From: Ulota crispa
Lineage: Eukaryota > Streptophyta > Bryopsida > Orthotrichales > Orthotrichaceae
Length of the DNA stretch: 64,000 nucleotides
Direction of reading: 5' to 3'
Assembly: GCA_963920765.1 (NCBI GenBank)
Contig: OY987248.1
Coordinates: forward strand, 19,874,539-19,938,538
The notes beneath the pieces are model-generated. The model was given only the letters and a program-made list of their open reading frames with translations, had not been told where the DNA came from and did no database searches. Below are positions 11,301-22,597 of this stretch, piece by piece (within the stretch, counting starts at the first letter, position 1; the number at the start of each line of letters is the position of its first letter). The position numbers were made by a program, and so were the translations under genes.

Positions 11301-12256
11301 GCTCCAAATATAGATTGTGGCAAGTAGAGATTAGAGCCTTATCAAACACACCTGATGCTTATAATGTTGTTGAGGATGTGCTCTGTGAGTGGAGCGACAA
11401 GGTCATCAGGAAGGGAATAGTCGCGGCAGAATGTTGTTGCCACTCCCTCAGCTGAATCACCTTCCTTCATCTGAATATGTCCACTACACCCATCCTCGAT
11501 CTCCACAGTGATTGACAGCAAGGTTTTCCGGTTGCCTTCATTTTCTGACGAAGCACCACGTGCGATGAACAACGTTAGACTCGCAAACTTCTACCAGAAG
11601 CAGTTTACTAAGCACGTGATGCTTGACTTTGGTCCGCTTGTACCTATTTTCCTCCTAAACAATCCTCTCTCTCAAAGGAAAAAAGAACTGTGCCTCTCCC
11701 GAGGTACTGTATTATCACTTCAAAAACTAAAATGACATCAAACACCTCGGAATCGTGCTACAAATACCTCAAAATGACGAACTTATCCTCGAAGAACTTA
11801 CTTGAAATTATATTAAGCCGGAATCAAGGCTTACCTTTGTTACAATAATGGTGATTTGCGAGTCTCTCGGACTTGTACGATTTCTGCAAAACAAAATTCA
11901 GCACGCTCAAACAAAGAAGATGCAAACGAAGGAAGACAGCGACATTCTACCCCTCATTTACATTATGTGCTTGTAATTGAGAACGTCGGTCTTGAATTCG
12001 GGATATTATTACAGAGGCAACGTTTGATAAATGTTTGTTGTTGCTCATCGGGCGTTCACTCTGTTTCTACTTGTCGACACAGGCATGAGCAACTGAGCAC
12101 GAAACTTTAACATAGGAGCCAGAAATAGGGATAATTCTAACTTCGAACCTGGTTTATGCAGCTCGTAGATCTGCTGCAGGTCTGGGCGCCCCTAGAGTAG
12201 TACTCCAGGGGAGCGTCATTCATGCAACTTAGGGACGAATCCGACATGGTTTCCAT
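5385..12256 (-). CDS. Large EF-hand protein with ECTF-type motifs, probable cilium/flagellum protein
   Basis: Exons by GT/AG and phase: 12149-12256 (ATG at 12256), 11835-11883, 11352-11544, 11095-11174, a poorly resolved exon from 11023 to about 10768, 10428-10553, 9916-10094, 9444-9509 (possibly to 9519), 8919-9079, 8504-8720, 8097-8306, 7447-7590, 7192-7325, 6701-6851, 6444-6470, 6009-6237, 5385-5689; roughly 860 aa. The third exon encodes VEIEDGCSGHIQMKEGD, a beta-rich module. A basic helical region follows (10428-10094). Motifs AECTFMPQIN (about 9055-9030), LTFQPVTN (8715), LFKPQTGRKPR (8530), NTFEPTIN (7245) and RECTFAPEF (6740) repeat a T-F-x-P core. An EF-hand loop, DTDKDGFIQLSK, is split by the intron between 8097 and 7590; its twelfth position is K, not E. 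An acidic D-rich tract lies at 6110-6030. Such motif strings are typical of flagellar proteins of protists and motile-sperm plants; I do not recognise a named orthologue. Confidence 0.7.
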
Positions 12257-14062
12257 GTCCAATCAGGTCCTTGGAAAGGCAGCACGGTGCAGATGCTTCC
12301 TGGCCAAAAACAAACCTTGCGTTGAAATGACACTTCAAATCCAAAGGTCGGTATTCACGAGTTCGGTCAAGATTTTTGCTCCCTCATCCAGCCATGCGGG
12401 ATTCTACAGCACAAGAAAATAGTTGGTGCCGATTAGTTTCAGTTGGTCATGTTTCAAATGCTTCAACTTAATCCAGAAAATGCAACATTTTACGATGGTC
12501 ATGCCAGAGCAATACGGTGGTCATGGCAAGCCAATATAGTTTCACAAACCCACCTCAGTAAGTATCTATGTCTGGCCAGACTACTCCTTTCACTTCCCTC
12601 AGTTGGGAGGTGAACTTTTTGCCATGGACGATCACACACATGTCTCTCCATACTCAAAACTCTCAGCATCTCTCAATCGACGTAACCTAACTCGGTACGA
12701 AGATAAGCTCCTCAATGACAGTTCTCAGCAAAAATGAATGTGGCTCCAAATTTCCCTTACGCTTTGATACCAATGGTCACTTTCGCCCCATCAAAGAATG
12801 GTCTCTCTGAATAGAAAAAAAACTGGAAAATGCATGGGATTACCAGTTGAGAGGAACCGATGAATCGCCTAACGTTACCTCAGCCACATTGCTCTTGTTT
12901 GGAACACAATCATGAAAAATGACAGCCAAGTTGTCAAAGCAAAAGAAGAGGGCGTACGATCTTAAGATATGAACTCAGCAAGGGTACAGATGTCACGAAA
13001 GTCACTAAAGGAAAGCTTCGCACAGGAAGCAAGTCCCGAGAAGGGACCAAGGTAAGGCTCCAAAAAGCATCCGCAAGTCATCGCACTCGTCACAAAAACC
13101 TTAAGCCCCTTTCTAAAAGGTCCAAGTGAGAAGGTAGGAGCTGAGTGAAGAGGTGCAACTATTACATAAAGCACAGAGCATAAAATACATAAACGTTTAC
13201 AAGAGTTCCCCTGTTCTTTGGCAAACAGCTCGCTCTTCAAATTCTGCGAATTAACCCTGCAAACGGAGCACTGTCTTCCGTAAATCGTTAAACCTTAACT
13301 TGTTGCATTTACAAAGCTGCAAACAGAAGTCCTGAGCAAATAATATTTTGGATCTGCAACAGAAGCTTCTTTCACTTCCGCGTATTCTAAGTCAACCAGA
13401 TGAAATGCTGGTGGTGTGGTGTTCCTTCAGCGCCGGAGTTACGATACGTCACCAACGATACATTGACGTACCGAATCCAGTCAGAATGTATGGCCTTTTA
13501 TGTTTTCGACCATGTCAAACAAAGGTAGCGTCTGTTAAATGCAAAGCCAAGACCAGGTAAAAATAATTTCTAGCACCCCTGAACATCGGTTGTATTTAGC
13601 AAAAAAAGAGAGCCATGTCCTTCACCGACAAGTTCTCCAATGTCCATCTCTAGTTGGCCAAAAACACAGAGCACAACGTCCAGGCAATATCATGTCAGTG
13701 CTTATCATAAAGATTGCTCGGACATTGTAAACATTCCCTTTGACTCGTGCTCAACAAACCACCAGAGCTGAATCCGATGACAATAATCGTCCTTCTCTCT
13801 GCGTACTCAATGACATACGATGTAGATGCACACAAAGACGTACACCGGTAACAAGTGCATTCCTAAAAAATACAGTACATAAATTTTCATACCACCAGAT
13901 CACACTGTGAGAACTACTTTGAGCTATACTGCATCAAGCTGAGGGAAAAAATGCAGACATAGTAAAGAGAAATAATCTGTGAATGAGTTGACAGAGTTCA
14001 ATATCTGGTTTGATTGAAAGTAACAACAAACTGGACTTACAAGGGGATGCAATTTGCCTTGG
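12257..14062. other. Intergenic stretch between two minus-strand genes
   Basis: The part next to 12257 is presumably promoter and leader of the EF-hand gene, and the part below 14063 presumably the 3' UTR of the F-box gene. Short open frames (for example 12962-13240 on the minus strand and 13348-13560 on the plus strand) lack recognisable motifs. I see no transposon ends here. Confidence 0.4.
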
Positions 14063-15184
14063 TTACACAGGCATGCAAACGTCCATCGTAAACGAAGAAC
14101 CAAACAATTGACGTCCTCTACCAATGCTATAGGACGTCAGAGGCTGCCATTGATCTGTTACTTCGTCGTGCACAACAACGTGACCGAGATCTGATACGAA
14201 GCAGATCGATTGATCAAACCCCATTGTGACCCAAGAATCCAAGTGAACCCTGTGAGAGTTTCCAAACAAGAGGTTGAACATTGACTTCGGGAGCTCCGCC
14301 ACCCGCGTACATTCACTGGCTGGAATCCGGATCTCTGAAATTTCAACGTTCAACACATACCTAGCAGGTTGACCACCGGCTTCTTTGCACGGAGTAACTA
14401 AATACAGTCGTGAGTTCGCCACTAAGAGCTGGCCCGTGATAAAAAACCTGGGGATGTGAACAGGGACAACAGTCCACACGTCTTCGATTATCTTGTACGC
14501 CATGAGGACGTGGTTCTGCACCATAATATCATAAACCAGAGCATAAAAACTCCCGTTGTATAGTAGACCTGAAAGTGGACGGCTGGACTGAAATATACTG
14601 GACGGATAACTACAAAGGCGCCAATTATCCTGCAACGAGTCATAAATTTGGAACAAAGGGTCAGTGGCATTATGGCAGTTAAAACCGAGCACGAAGATTT
14701 GAAGCGCGCTCGTTTTGCTGTCTACCACCATGTGCACAACTGTGCGAATCATCATGGGGATCACCATCGGAGGGAGATGGCGCCAAGTCTTCGCAATAGG
14801 GTTACAAATTACCACAGCCTTCACTTTCTCACTGGCCGTTGACCATACGGCAAGCAAGCTCCCCTCCGCAGCTTCAATCTTGTACTTCTTCACGCCAACA
14901 TAGGAAAAAGCAGCCCGAAGGAACAAGACGTCAATCACCGACCACTTGTGCTCAGTTCTGTCATAGACCGCAACAAGTTTATGGCCATTGGAGACAAGAA
15001 TGGTGGATTCTTTCGGATGCAGCCCCGCACGGAGGTTGCGGAAACTGATATTGGTAGGCAACGAGCGCCACGTTTTGCAAACAGTGCGAAATTTGCACAA
15101 CGTTCTCTCTGGCAAGCAGGCGAGCACTCTCTCCCATATGTCGGGTGGAAGTGTGCTCCACAAGAGACTATCAAAATACGCCAT
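14063..15184 (-). CDS. F-box protein, single exon
   Basis: An uninterrupted 373-aa frame. Residues 8-52 form an F-box: LPPDIWERVLACLPERTLCK followed by FRTVCKTWRSL, with the LP, LP and VCKxWR signature positions. The remaining 320 residues are rich in short beta-strand patterns with W and G at intervals (for example NPIAKTWRHLPPM, YDSLQDNWRLC, DEVTDQWQPL), which fits a kelch-like or galactose-oxidase-like substrate-binding propeller. Known family role: the F-box binds SKP1 and recruits a substrate to an SCF-type (CUL1) E3 ubiquitin ligase. The substrate cannot be inferred. Length and lack of introns are usual for plant F-box/kelch proteins. The start is the first ATG and directly precedes the F-box. 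Confidence 0.88.
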   Translation of the reverse strand: MAYFDSLLWSTLPPDIWERVLACLPERTLCKFRTVCKTWRSLPTNISFRNLRAGLHPKESTILVSNGHKLVAVYDRTEHKWSVIDVLFLRAAFSYVGVKKYKIEAAEGSLLAVWSTASEKVKAVVICNPIAKTWRHLPPMVIPMMIRTVVHMVVDSKTSALQIFVLGFNCHNATDPLFQIYDSLQDNWRLCSYPSSIFQSSRPLSGLLYNGSFYALVYDIMVQNHVLMAYKIIEDVWTVVPVHIPRFFITGQLLVANSRLYLVTPCKEAGGQPARYVLNVEISEIRIPASECTRVAELPKSMFNLLFGNSHRVHLDSWVTMGFDQSICFVSDLGHVVVHDEVTDQWQPLTSYSIGRGRQLFGSSFTMDVCMPV

Positions 15185-15812
15185 CTCTTTCTCAAATGAG
15201 ACACGTATTTCTCTAATACAAAATTTGCTCCACTACAACAATTTGCACGCTGCCAATGGTGACTAAACTCTGAAATCTGCAAGTGCTTGCCAATGTTTGT
15301 TAGGCTCCTCCTTCTCGCTCTCAAGAAGCCTTAATACTGCGCGATGTCCCTGCGAGTGCAATCCTCCATTTCAATAATGACTCCCGACAAAACAACAGGT
15401 AACTTACATCAACCTCAATTCCAATTCAAGAATCAAGACCTCATATAAAAAGCTCAAGGTTCGAAGAGTTACGCAGTTGCGTCCTTCAGCAATTGCTCTG
15501 AAAAGGCGATTGAGATACAATTGGCCATTACAATTAAGAGGCGGAAGGAAATTCAGTATACAGCATTCAAAAGATTTTCGGAACAAGAACTTCTAACATT
15601 GCAACCACAAGATAAGCTTCGCTCTGTGTTGACACCGAGTAAGCATAACTTACAAGTGTTCTTACGTCAAACTTTCCGATTACACTGTCATCTGCTGCCC
15701 TTGCAACATATCACAAGAGCGACTCTTTCATTGGCTCCAAGTTATCGGAAAGTAAAGTCCCGCAGCGGTTCCCAGACTTGCACATTTGAGCCTTCCACTC
15801 TGCGAGCCAGCA
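15185..15812. other. Upstream region of the F-box gene
   Basis: Presumed promoter and leader. Overlapping short open frames on both strands show no recognisable domain. Base composition is more balanced than in the flanking transposon-rich DNA. No repeat or element end was found before the tandem array that starts at 15813. Confidence 0.35.
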
Positions 15813-16705
15813 ACGGATTACGCTTGATCGAAGACCTAAATCAATTCAAGAGGCTTGCACACTCGATCCTGATCAGAATCTCCATAATACAGACGCCGTG
15901 TTCTTGAATGTGGCAGTTCTTGAATGTGGCAAACATTCGTAAAATTCGCAAAAACTCGAAAAACTCGCAAGAAATCTCCCAGAATTTTTTTACAGCTACG
16001 AAACTTGTGAAAAACAGAGTGTTAAATTCAAATTGTTAGCAAAACTGCAGTTCTTTTAGCAATTTAAGCTGTTTACGAAAATCGCATTTGAGACCGCTGA
16101 TTACAGAGCGTATTCTACGTTTTCACGACGGATTACGCTTGATCGAAGACCTAAACCAATTCAAGAGGCTTGCACACTCGATCTTGATCAGAATCTCCAT
16201 GATACAGACGCCGTGTTCTTAAATTTGGCAAAGTTTCGCAAAAACTCGAAAAAACTCGCAAGAAATCTCCCACAATTTTTTTTACATCTACGGAACTTGT
16301 GAAAAACAGAGTGTTCAATTCGAATTGTTAGCAAAACTAGCAGTTCTTTTAGCAATTTAAGCTGTTTATGAATCGCATTCGAGACCGCTGATTACAGAGC
16401 GCATTCTATGTTTTCACGACGGATTACGCTTGATCGAAGGCCTAAATCAATTCAAGAGGCTTGCACACTCGATCCTGATCAGAATCTCCATAATACAGAC
16501 GCCGTGTTCTTGAATGTGGCAAACATTCGCAAAAACTCGGAAAAACTCGAAAAAACTCGCAAGAAATCTCCCAGAATTTTTTTACAGCTACGAAACTTGT
16601 GAAAAACAGAATGTTAAATTCGAATTGTTAGCAAAACTAGCAGTTCTTTAGCAATTTAAGCTGTTTAGAAAAATCGCATTCGAGACCGCTGAGTACAGAG
16701 CAACG
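15813..16705. repeat. Three-unit tandem repeat, period about 291-315 bp
   Basis: Units start at about 15813, 16128 and 16419 with ACGGATTACGCTTGATCGAA and end near GAGACCGCTGATTACAGAGC. The first unit is about 24 bp longer, partly from a repeated CTTGAATGTGGCA. Each unit contains a run of AAAACTCG/AAACTCGC motifs and a TTTTTTTACAGCTACG segment. There is no open frame running through the array. Confidence 0.85.
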
Positions 16706-16880
16706 CACGTTGCATGGACGAGCACCACAAGCGAGAGACTTCTAGAACTTTCTGGAAGTTGTATCATTCGTAGAGTCTCTTGCTCTCTGTTATGTCAACG
16801 TGAGAGGTCGCTTGAGAGGTGCACTAAGAACTTACTACTGTAGTACTTTAGTGAGAAATGGATCAAGGTATGTGGAAGTA

Positions 16881-18203
16881 AGGTAACCGCACCCATACCT
16901 GAGCGTTTAAGGGTTTAGGGTACTTCAGATTTTGTTTTTGTTTTTTTTGTAGGGTTAGCCTTTCAAAAAGCTATCATGGAACGTAATTTTTGTGGAAAAA
17001 GGTATTGTAGATTATTCCATATTGAAGGGTAAAGTGCAGCTCATAGGGTCTCTATTAGCCCCTAAAGGACCATGGCCTTTATTTTGTCAAAAGACACTCA
17101 AAACTGCCACCTTTATGGCAAAGAGTAAAAAAGTTTGAAAATTAGGCATTTTGCATATTTGACTGTAGGATCTTGTGCTAAACTATTACAAGAATATGTC
17201 ATACAAAACTCAAGAACTTTGACAGCACAAATTGGAAGATATTTGCATTTAAAAAGTAAAAAACAACTTTTTTTGCACCTTGCTTGACTAGATTTTTTAA
17301 CTTTGAACATTTTTAACTTAAAATTTTTGCACCATAGAGTTTGGAATTTTATTTTTGCATGGTGGGAAGTTGAGTTGGGAATCTTGGGAAAAAATTTCAA
17401 AAAAGAATACTTAATTTTCATTCTTTAAGAAAACATTAGGTAGAAGAAGGTATGAGATTGAACAAAAACTTAAATTGCTAATAACCCTGCAATGGAATTA
17501 AAACGCAATATTCCCAATGGTGAGATTGTTCTAGAAAGCAAACTTCACCCTCGCCAACAATTTTTTTTGAAAAATTGTTAAATCTGCATTCAAAATTGAA
17601 GTTTATAAGTTATTTTTTCAAAAAGATGCTTAAGTTGCCCAAAAAACAACATTGTCCATAACTTTCTCATAACTAGTCCAAATGGAATGAATCAAAACTT
17701 TAGAAGTAGATAAAGATATAACATATGAGACAAAAAAATTAAATTTTTTTTTCAAGTTTTTATAAGAATTTTTTTTGTTGTCCCTAGTCCCCAAATTTGT
17801 GCTTATTTGGGCATAACTTTTGCTCCTTGGCATCAATTGGAATAATAATTATATTCCCCAAAAGCTAATGTGTTTTTCTACCTTCAAAAAAAGTTTCAAA
17901 AAATTAGGACAAAAATTGAGGCCGTAGGTACCTGCCCAAAATCCCATTTGTCCCTCAAAGGGACAATGGTCCTTTAGGGGTTAGTATCTCTATACTACCC
18001 TTGATACTGCTTTGATGTGTTCCTATACATGTGCTTGACAGTCCCAATCCCAATAATCTCATAGCAACTTAGCAAATGACATGTGACAAGATTTTCTTAT
18101 GAAAGGGACATTCACTGCTCCACTTTGGGTTCACAGTGAGTGGTGAACGCTTTAAAAGTAGGGCTCCACTTTAGGGACTACTCATGTATGGGTGATGTTA
18201 CCT
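16881..18203. mobile_element. TA-type MITE split by a nested TTAA-family element
   Basis: The outer element starts TA-AGGTAACCGCACCCATACC and ends ATGGGTGATGTTACCT-TA. Its halves, 16881-17058 and 17981-18203, align with the continuous relative at 20630-21036. Removing the 922-bp insert and one TTAG copy leaves about 397 bp, the size expected from that relative. Confidence 0.8.
17059..17980. mobile_element. TTAA-family element, 922 bp, target duplication TTAG
   Basis: It begins CCCCTAAAGGACCATGG and ends CAATGGTCCTTTAGGGG, a terminal inverted repeat of about 15 bp. It is flanked by TTAG on both sides. The related MITE at 20630-21036 has a single, uninterrupted copy (CCTATTAGCGACTC), so the duplication is 4 bp. 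No reading frame longer than about 100 codons occurs inside. Confidence 0.85.
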
Positions 18204-18375
18204 TAGAGCTTGTTTTGTGAAAAACAACATGGCAAGGAGTATTTTTCATGTTTTAAACATAACCTCAATTGTTTGATCTTCTTCAATGTTGCTCAATGAA
18301 GAACCATGTTAAAGCAAATATAATGCTATCTCTTAGTGAAAATTATAGCAAGATACTTTTGAAAACACTCTTTAA

Positions 18376-19131
18376 CCCGTAAGCACCCAAGCCATTTTCA
18401 CCAAAAATTTGGTTTTTGGAGACTTACTACTTTGATGCATCATATCTCAGTCAATTGGATGATCCACAAAAAGTGACCATTGCAAATAGTGAAACACCTA
18501 CTTAGAAAATAGTCTACAAATTTTAGGAACAATTGACCGCGGGAGATGGGAGATTATAAAATTTGATCAAACAACATGTGATGGCAAAATCTCATTTTTT
18601 GGCAAGTAGTTGTTGATTGTTGATTTTTATAGAATTTTATAACCTTTGATTCATCTCAAATTTTGTGAGTAGCAAGATTAGATGTGAGTGCAGAGATTTG
18701 CAAAATATTGAAGATTTTACTTCTTTGTTTGTTAAGGTTTGGGGCTTCAAACTCCTATCGCACAGAAAATGATGACTAGCACAATCTATGAGGACAGCCA
18801 CAACAAGGGTTTAAAACATGTTTGAGATCTTGCTGGCATATTTCCTGCTACCAAAAAGCATGTGCAATGAAGTTTGCAAGGAGTATTAACTGGTTGCAAC
18901 TTGTAAAATGTTGCTTGCCACCTTGCCCCGTATGGTGTTTCACCCAATCAAGGCTCTTGAGACACTGACTCATATGACATTTAGCTTGCCTTACCATTAT
19001 TCCACTTGCATGAACCACTTGAATGCCTTGATAATTCTAGTTTATAGCAAGGCCAAAAAATAGATCCATTGCCTCAAAGGGGCTTGTGAAATCATGTGAG
19101 GCCACTTTTAGGCCTCCGAGGCATTCATGGG
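18376..19131. mobile_element. TTAA-family element, 756 bp
   Basis: Flanked by TTAA (18372-18375 and 19132-19135). It begins CCCGTAAGCACCCAAGCC and ends GAGGCATTCATGGG. Homologous to the interrupted copy that begins at 38076. Confidence 0.75.
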
Positions 19132-19135
19132 TTAA

Positions 19136-20079
19136 AGCAATCAATCTCTTTACTCAAATTAATGTTAATATCTAAATTGGTATAAGCCAACAAAATTCAC
19201 ATGTAAGTTTTGACATTAGATTTTAGAGTGGCTAATAAGAGATACATTGAGTTGGATAACATATTTAATACATCAATAAGACATGCAATTCAAATTTCAT
19301 TACATGATGTTTCTTCAAAAAAATCTATATAATTATCATCTAAATTTAAGATCAATTTTTTTTCTTGAATTAGAATACATATACCTAAACCTAACATCAT
19401 TTTTTCAAAAAGGAATTGCTTCATAAAGAACATTATCAAAATTCTCACATGGTTCTTCTAAAGCAAATCTTAACGTTATTTCTAAATTCTTTGATGTAAG
19501 TTAATTCCTACCCCCAATTTTATCAAATTTCAAATAGAAAATGCTAGTTCACAAGTAGTTGTACTTATGCATTGAAATCTACCCAATTCAAACTACACAT
19601 GTAGGGATAGCATGTTTGAAAACTATGACTTCTAGTAAATATGCCTCACATGTTCTCTTCACGTGTTCAAAAACTTTCCAATTTTTGTTTAGAAAGTCAA
19701 AATATTTCCTAACCATAGAAAAGTTCATAGGTTGGTTTCCCACAATTTCAAATTTTAGGCAACCCAATTCCTCATCTACAAGTGCAAGTTTGGCTAAATT
19801 TCCAAAATATGAAACATATAATATGGCTAATTTCTAGAAACCATGCTTTTGTGGTCAAAAGTAAACCCACTAATTTTCATTTCAATTTCAACAGTTCTCA
19901 AAAGAAGTTGGCTACCTTCACTAAATATTGCGTTGAAGTTGCTCCACACTAGTTTATTAACATTTTATACTACATTAATATTTAGTGCTACTACAATAAG
20001 TCTCATCAATATTAATTACTACAATAAACAAATTTTAAAGGACTTGACAACAACAACAAAATTGCAAAATATCAAACTA
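19136..20079. repeat. AT-rich dispersed repeat, degenerate
   Basis: A degraded region without a gene. The part from about 19920 to 20060 is similar to 47075-47220, and sequence beyond the next MITE (20250-20320) matches 47225-47315, so this is one long dispersed repeat present at least twice. Its class cannot be told. Confidence 0.5.
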
Positions 20080-20228
20080 CGGTAGACACACCCATACCCG
20101 ACCCTTTAATAGGGCCTCCCCAATTTCAACCTTATGTACCTAAGGTGTACATTTCAAATTTGAAATGTACACATTGGGTACAATAAGGGTCAGCCAAGGG
20201 GAGGGCTCAATTTTGGGTGTGTCTACCT
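20080..20228. mobile_element. TA-type MITE, GGTAGACA subfamily, 149 bp
   Basis: Ends CGGTAGACACACCCATA and TTTGGGTGTGTCTACCT, flanked by TA (20078-20079 and 20229-20230). The interior is a palindrome built on ATTTCAAATTTGAAAT. Confidence 0.8.
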
Positions 20229-20629
20229 TAACAGCATCCACATCACAAATTGTGTAAAATTCTAATGTTTAAAGAGTTGCATGCACCTCCAAGTGACCAA
20301 GCGATGAGTCTTGAGATAAGGTGAGTGGCTTGAATTGTGCCACCTCTCACATAAAGCATCCCATAGTTAGCTCAAAAATGGATATGAGGTGGTCCTTGAA
20401 CTAGACCCTCCTTAGTCATAAAAGAAAAGGTGTATTCTATTACAAGAGCCAATCACACTCCTTGATTTCACCTCATCTCTTTATAAGTTACCAAGGGAAC
20501 TATTTATGGAAGACCTAGGGTTACAAATGAGTGCCTACTATATAAAACTTTGAGAATTTATCAAAAATTCTATAATGCTTCAAAAAAATTAAAAAACATT
20601 GTGTTCCATTTGACATCCATTTCTCTTTA

Positions 20630-21036
20630 AGGTAGACACTCCCATACCTGACCGTTTAAGGGTTTGGGGTACCTCAAAGTCTTGGAAAACTTAGGAAAAA
20701 ATTAGTAGAGTTAGCCTTTCAACAAACTATTGTGTAACGTAATTTTTGTGGGAAAAAACACCTTAAATTTTTTTATATTAAATGGCAAAGTTGCAGCTCA
20801 TAGTGTCCCTATTAGCGACTCTAGACTAACTTTGAAATTATTTGGATGTGTTCTATAATGGCACTTGATGGTCCCAATCCCAACCATCTCAAAGCAACCT
20901 AGCAACTAACATGTGGGAAGAGATTTGCTTGTGCAAGAAGTGTTCACTGCTCTAGTATGGGTTCAAGAGTGTGTGGTGAAAGCATCAAAAATAGGGTGCA
21001 AAATTGGGGAATGATAAGGAATGGATTTGTCTATCT
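20630..21036. mobile_element. TA-type MITE, about 407 bp, uninterrupted
   Basis: Starts AGGTAGACACTCCCATACC and ends GGATTTGTCTATCT, flanked by TA. It sits inside a dispersed repeat whose other copies near 35460 and 57990 (reverse strand) read straight through as TTTCTCTTTGTTTG, so the empty site is visible twice. Confidence 0.75.
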
Positions 21037-21099
21037 TATCTAAAAATTGGAAAAAAATCTTCTTGCCTAAAAAAGTCCATGAAATGGCCAATCTCTTAA

Positions 21100-21464
21100 C
21101 CCTTAAGCTTCTGTTGGGTCACCGTGGTCTGCCTTAGTGTAGCTTCAACAGTTTTTTCAACAATGTTTTTGCAGATGGGCACCAATAATGTTGCTTCAAA
21201 AAGTTGCAAAAGTCAAAAGTGCTTGTTGATCCCATGAAAATTGCAATAAAGGCAGCTTGGGACCTAACATTGTGATTCTGAATTTTCTCACAACTTGGGG
21301 TATATAAAAATATGGATGTATTTGATGAATTATTTTTTTGCCTTCCATGATGTACTATGCGTTTATGATCAATCCTGGGAAAAAATTAGATGAAAAATGG
21401 TTTCTCTCCGGGCTACAAAATCTTTTTTCAAAGTAAAAGGACGAAAAACGTCCTCCTGGACATG
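21100..21464 (-). mobile_element. TTAA-family element, reverse orientation
   Basis: Preceded by TTAA (21096-21099). It is the reverse complement of the element at 50381-50740, sharing the blocks CATAAACGCATAGTACATCA and GTCCTCTTGGAC-like ends. The other terminus is eroded where it meets the next MITE. Confidence 0.6.
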
Positions 21465-21466
21465 TA

Positions 21467-21965
21467 AGGCAGACATACCCATAATGGAGCGTTTAACCCC
21501 TAACTATCCAAGAGGACAAAAATCGTCCTTTCCATGCCAAAAACACACCCTGATGGTGGAAAAATATATATTTTTAAGATTTTTTTTCTTGAAAGTTTGC
21601 AAAGAGATGTGCCACATCATTAAATGCCAAAAATAGCCACTTTTAATGCCTCCATATTTTTTAAAATACTAATTTGTAAAGAGATGTACAAGGTCCTTGC
21701 TGCCTTTTTTGTGAGGGTAGGATACACTATTGACTTTTCTTTCTTTTGAGGAGAATATTATCTCTCTTGGAGACATGCCACAGTTTGTTCATTGCTCATG
21801 AATAGTGCACACTCTCCTGGTCTGAGCCACGGGTTCAGGGCCAGTCCTTTAAAGGTTAAGAAATCTGACCCTATGTACCCAAATTGTTCATTTCAGTTCT
21901 GAAATGCACTGCTTGTGTACAAAGGGTCGGATTTAGAACCCGCTCCAAATTGAATGCGTCTACCT
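21467..21965. mobile_element. TA-type MITE carrying a nested TTAA-family element
   Basis: The outer element runs from AGGCAGACATACCCATAATG to GAATGCGTCTACCT, flanked by TA. It is a paralogue of 673-817. The nested element at 21497-21855 begins CCCCTAACTATCCAAG and is flanked by TTAA. The uninterrupted paralogue reads GGAGCGTTCAAGAAATCAG at the same point. Confidence 0.8.
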
Positions 21966-22597
21966 TACTAATTATAGTGTTGCTTTTCCAGCTACCTACC
22001 TTACAACCTAATTTACAACCTAATTGTCAAGCCAACCTAAATGCAACTAAATCGGTTCTCCACGGACATAGGTCCCCCATTGGCACGCAAACCTTCTCAC
22101 GGGTGCCCGTCCTGAAGCCGTGTGAGGGTTTTTTCGAGGTCGGAGAGCGCTTGGCTTTGGCGACTCGATCGATCGTGGGGAACGACGGACTGCTGTCACC
22201 GCGCCATTGCCAGCGAAATCTCCAAACCCTTCGTTGAAAAATCGTGAGGGAATCGCATCGCAGCCCTGTGGAGCTTCTTGACGGAATCTGGTGTTGCTGC
22301 GACGAGGTAAGTGTCCTGACACTTTCAGGGTGAAGCAATATTTGATTTTCCATTGTAACTTGTTTATAATCGATTTTTTAGGGCTGATTGGAAGAATTGC
22401 GGTGAAAAAAAGCCAGTTATCGTTGTAGCGGGGAGTGGATACGGTTTGTACTTAGCATTGTTGATTTTTATTTTGTTGGCGTGTGAAGATTTTGGAGACG
22501 CATTTCTAGCTCAGTTAAAGGAAATTTGCTGCGAGGACTAAGGAGACCTGTGACTGGAGGCGTTTTCTTTTTTTTTGCTTGCTTGCGAAGGGCAGCA
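21966..22597 (+). promoter_or_regulatory. Presumed promoter and 5' leader of DDB1, possible leader intron
   Basis: Composition becomes GC-rich at about 22060. A good donor (GACGAG|GTAAGTG, 22307) and an acceptor (TTCTAGCTCAG, ending 22514) could bound a 5' untranslated intron. The coding start at 22598 lies 84 bp further on. This is inferred from splice-like signals alone. Confidence 0.35.

Noticed and set aside
22027..22353. Minus-strand open frames of 91-108 codons upstream of DDB1
   Set aside because: They overlap each other in different frames within a GC-rich leader, have no recognisable motif, and disappear as expected for chance frames in the DDB1 promoter and leader.
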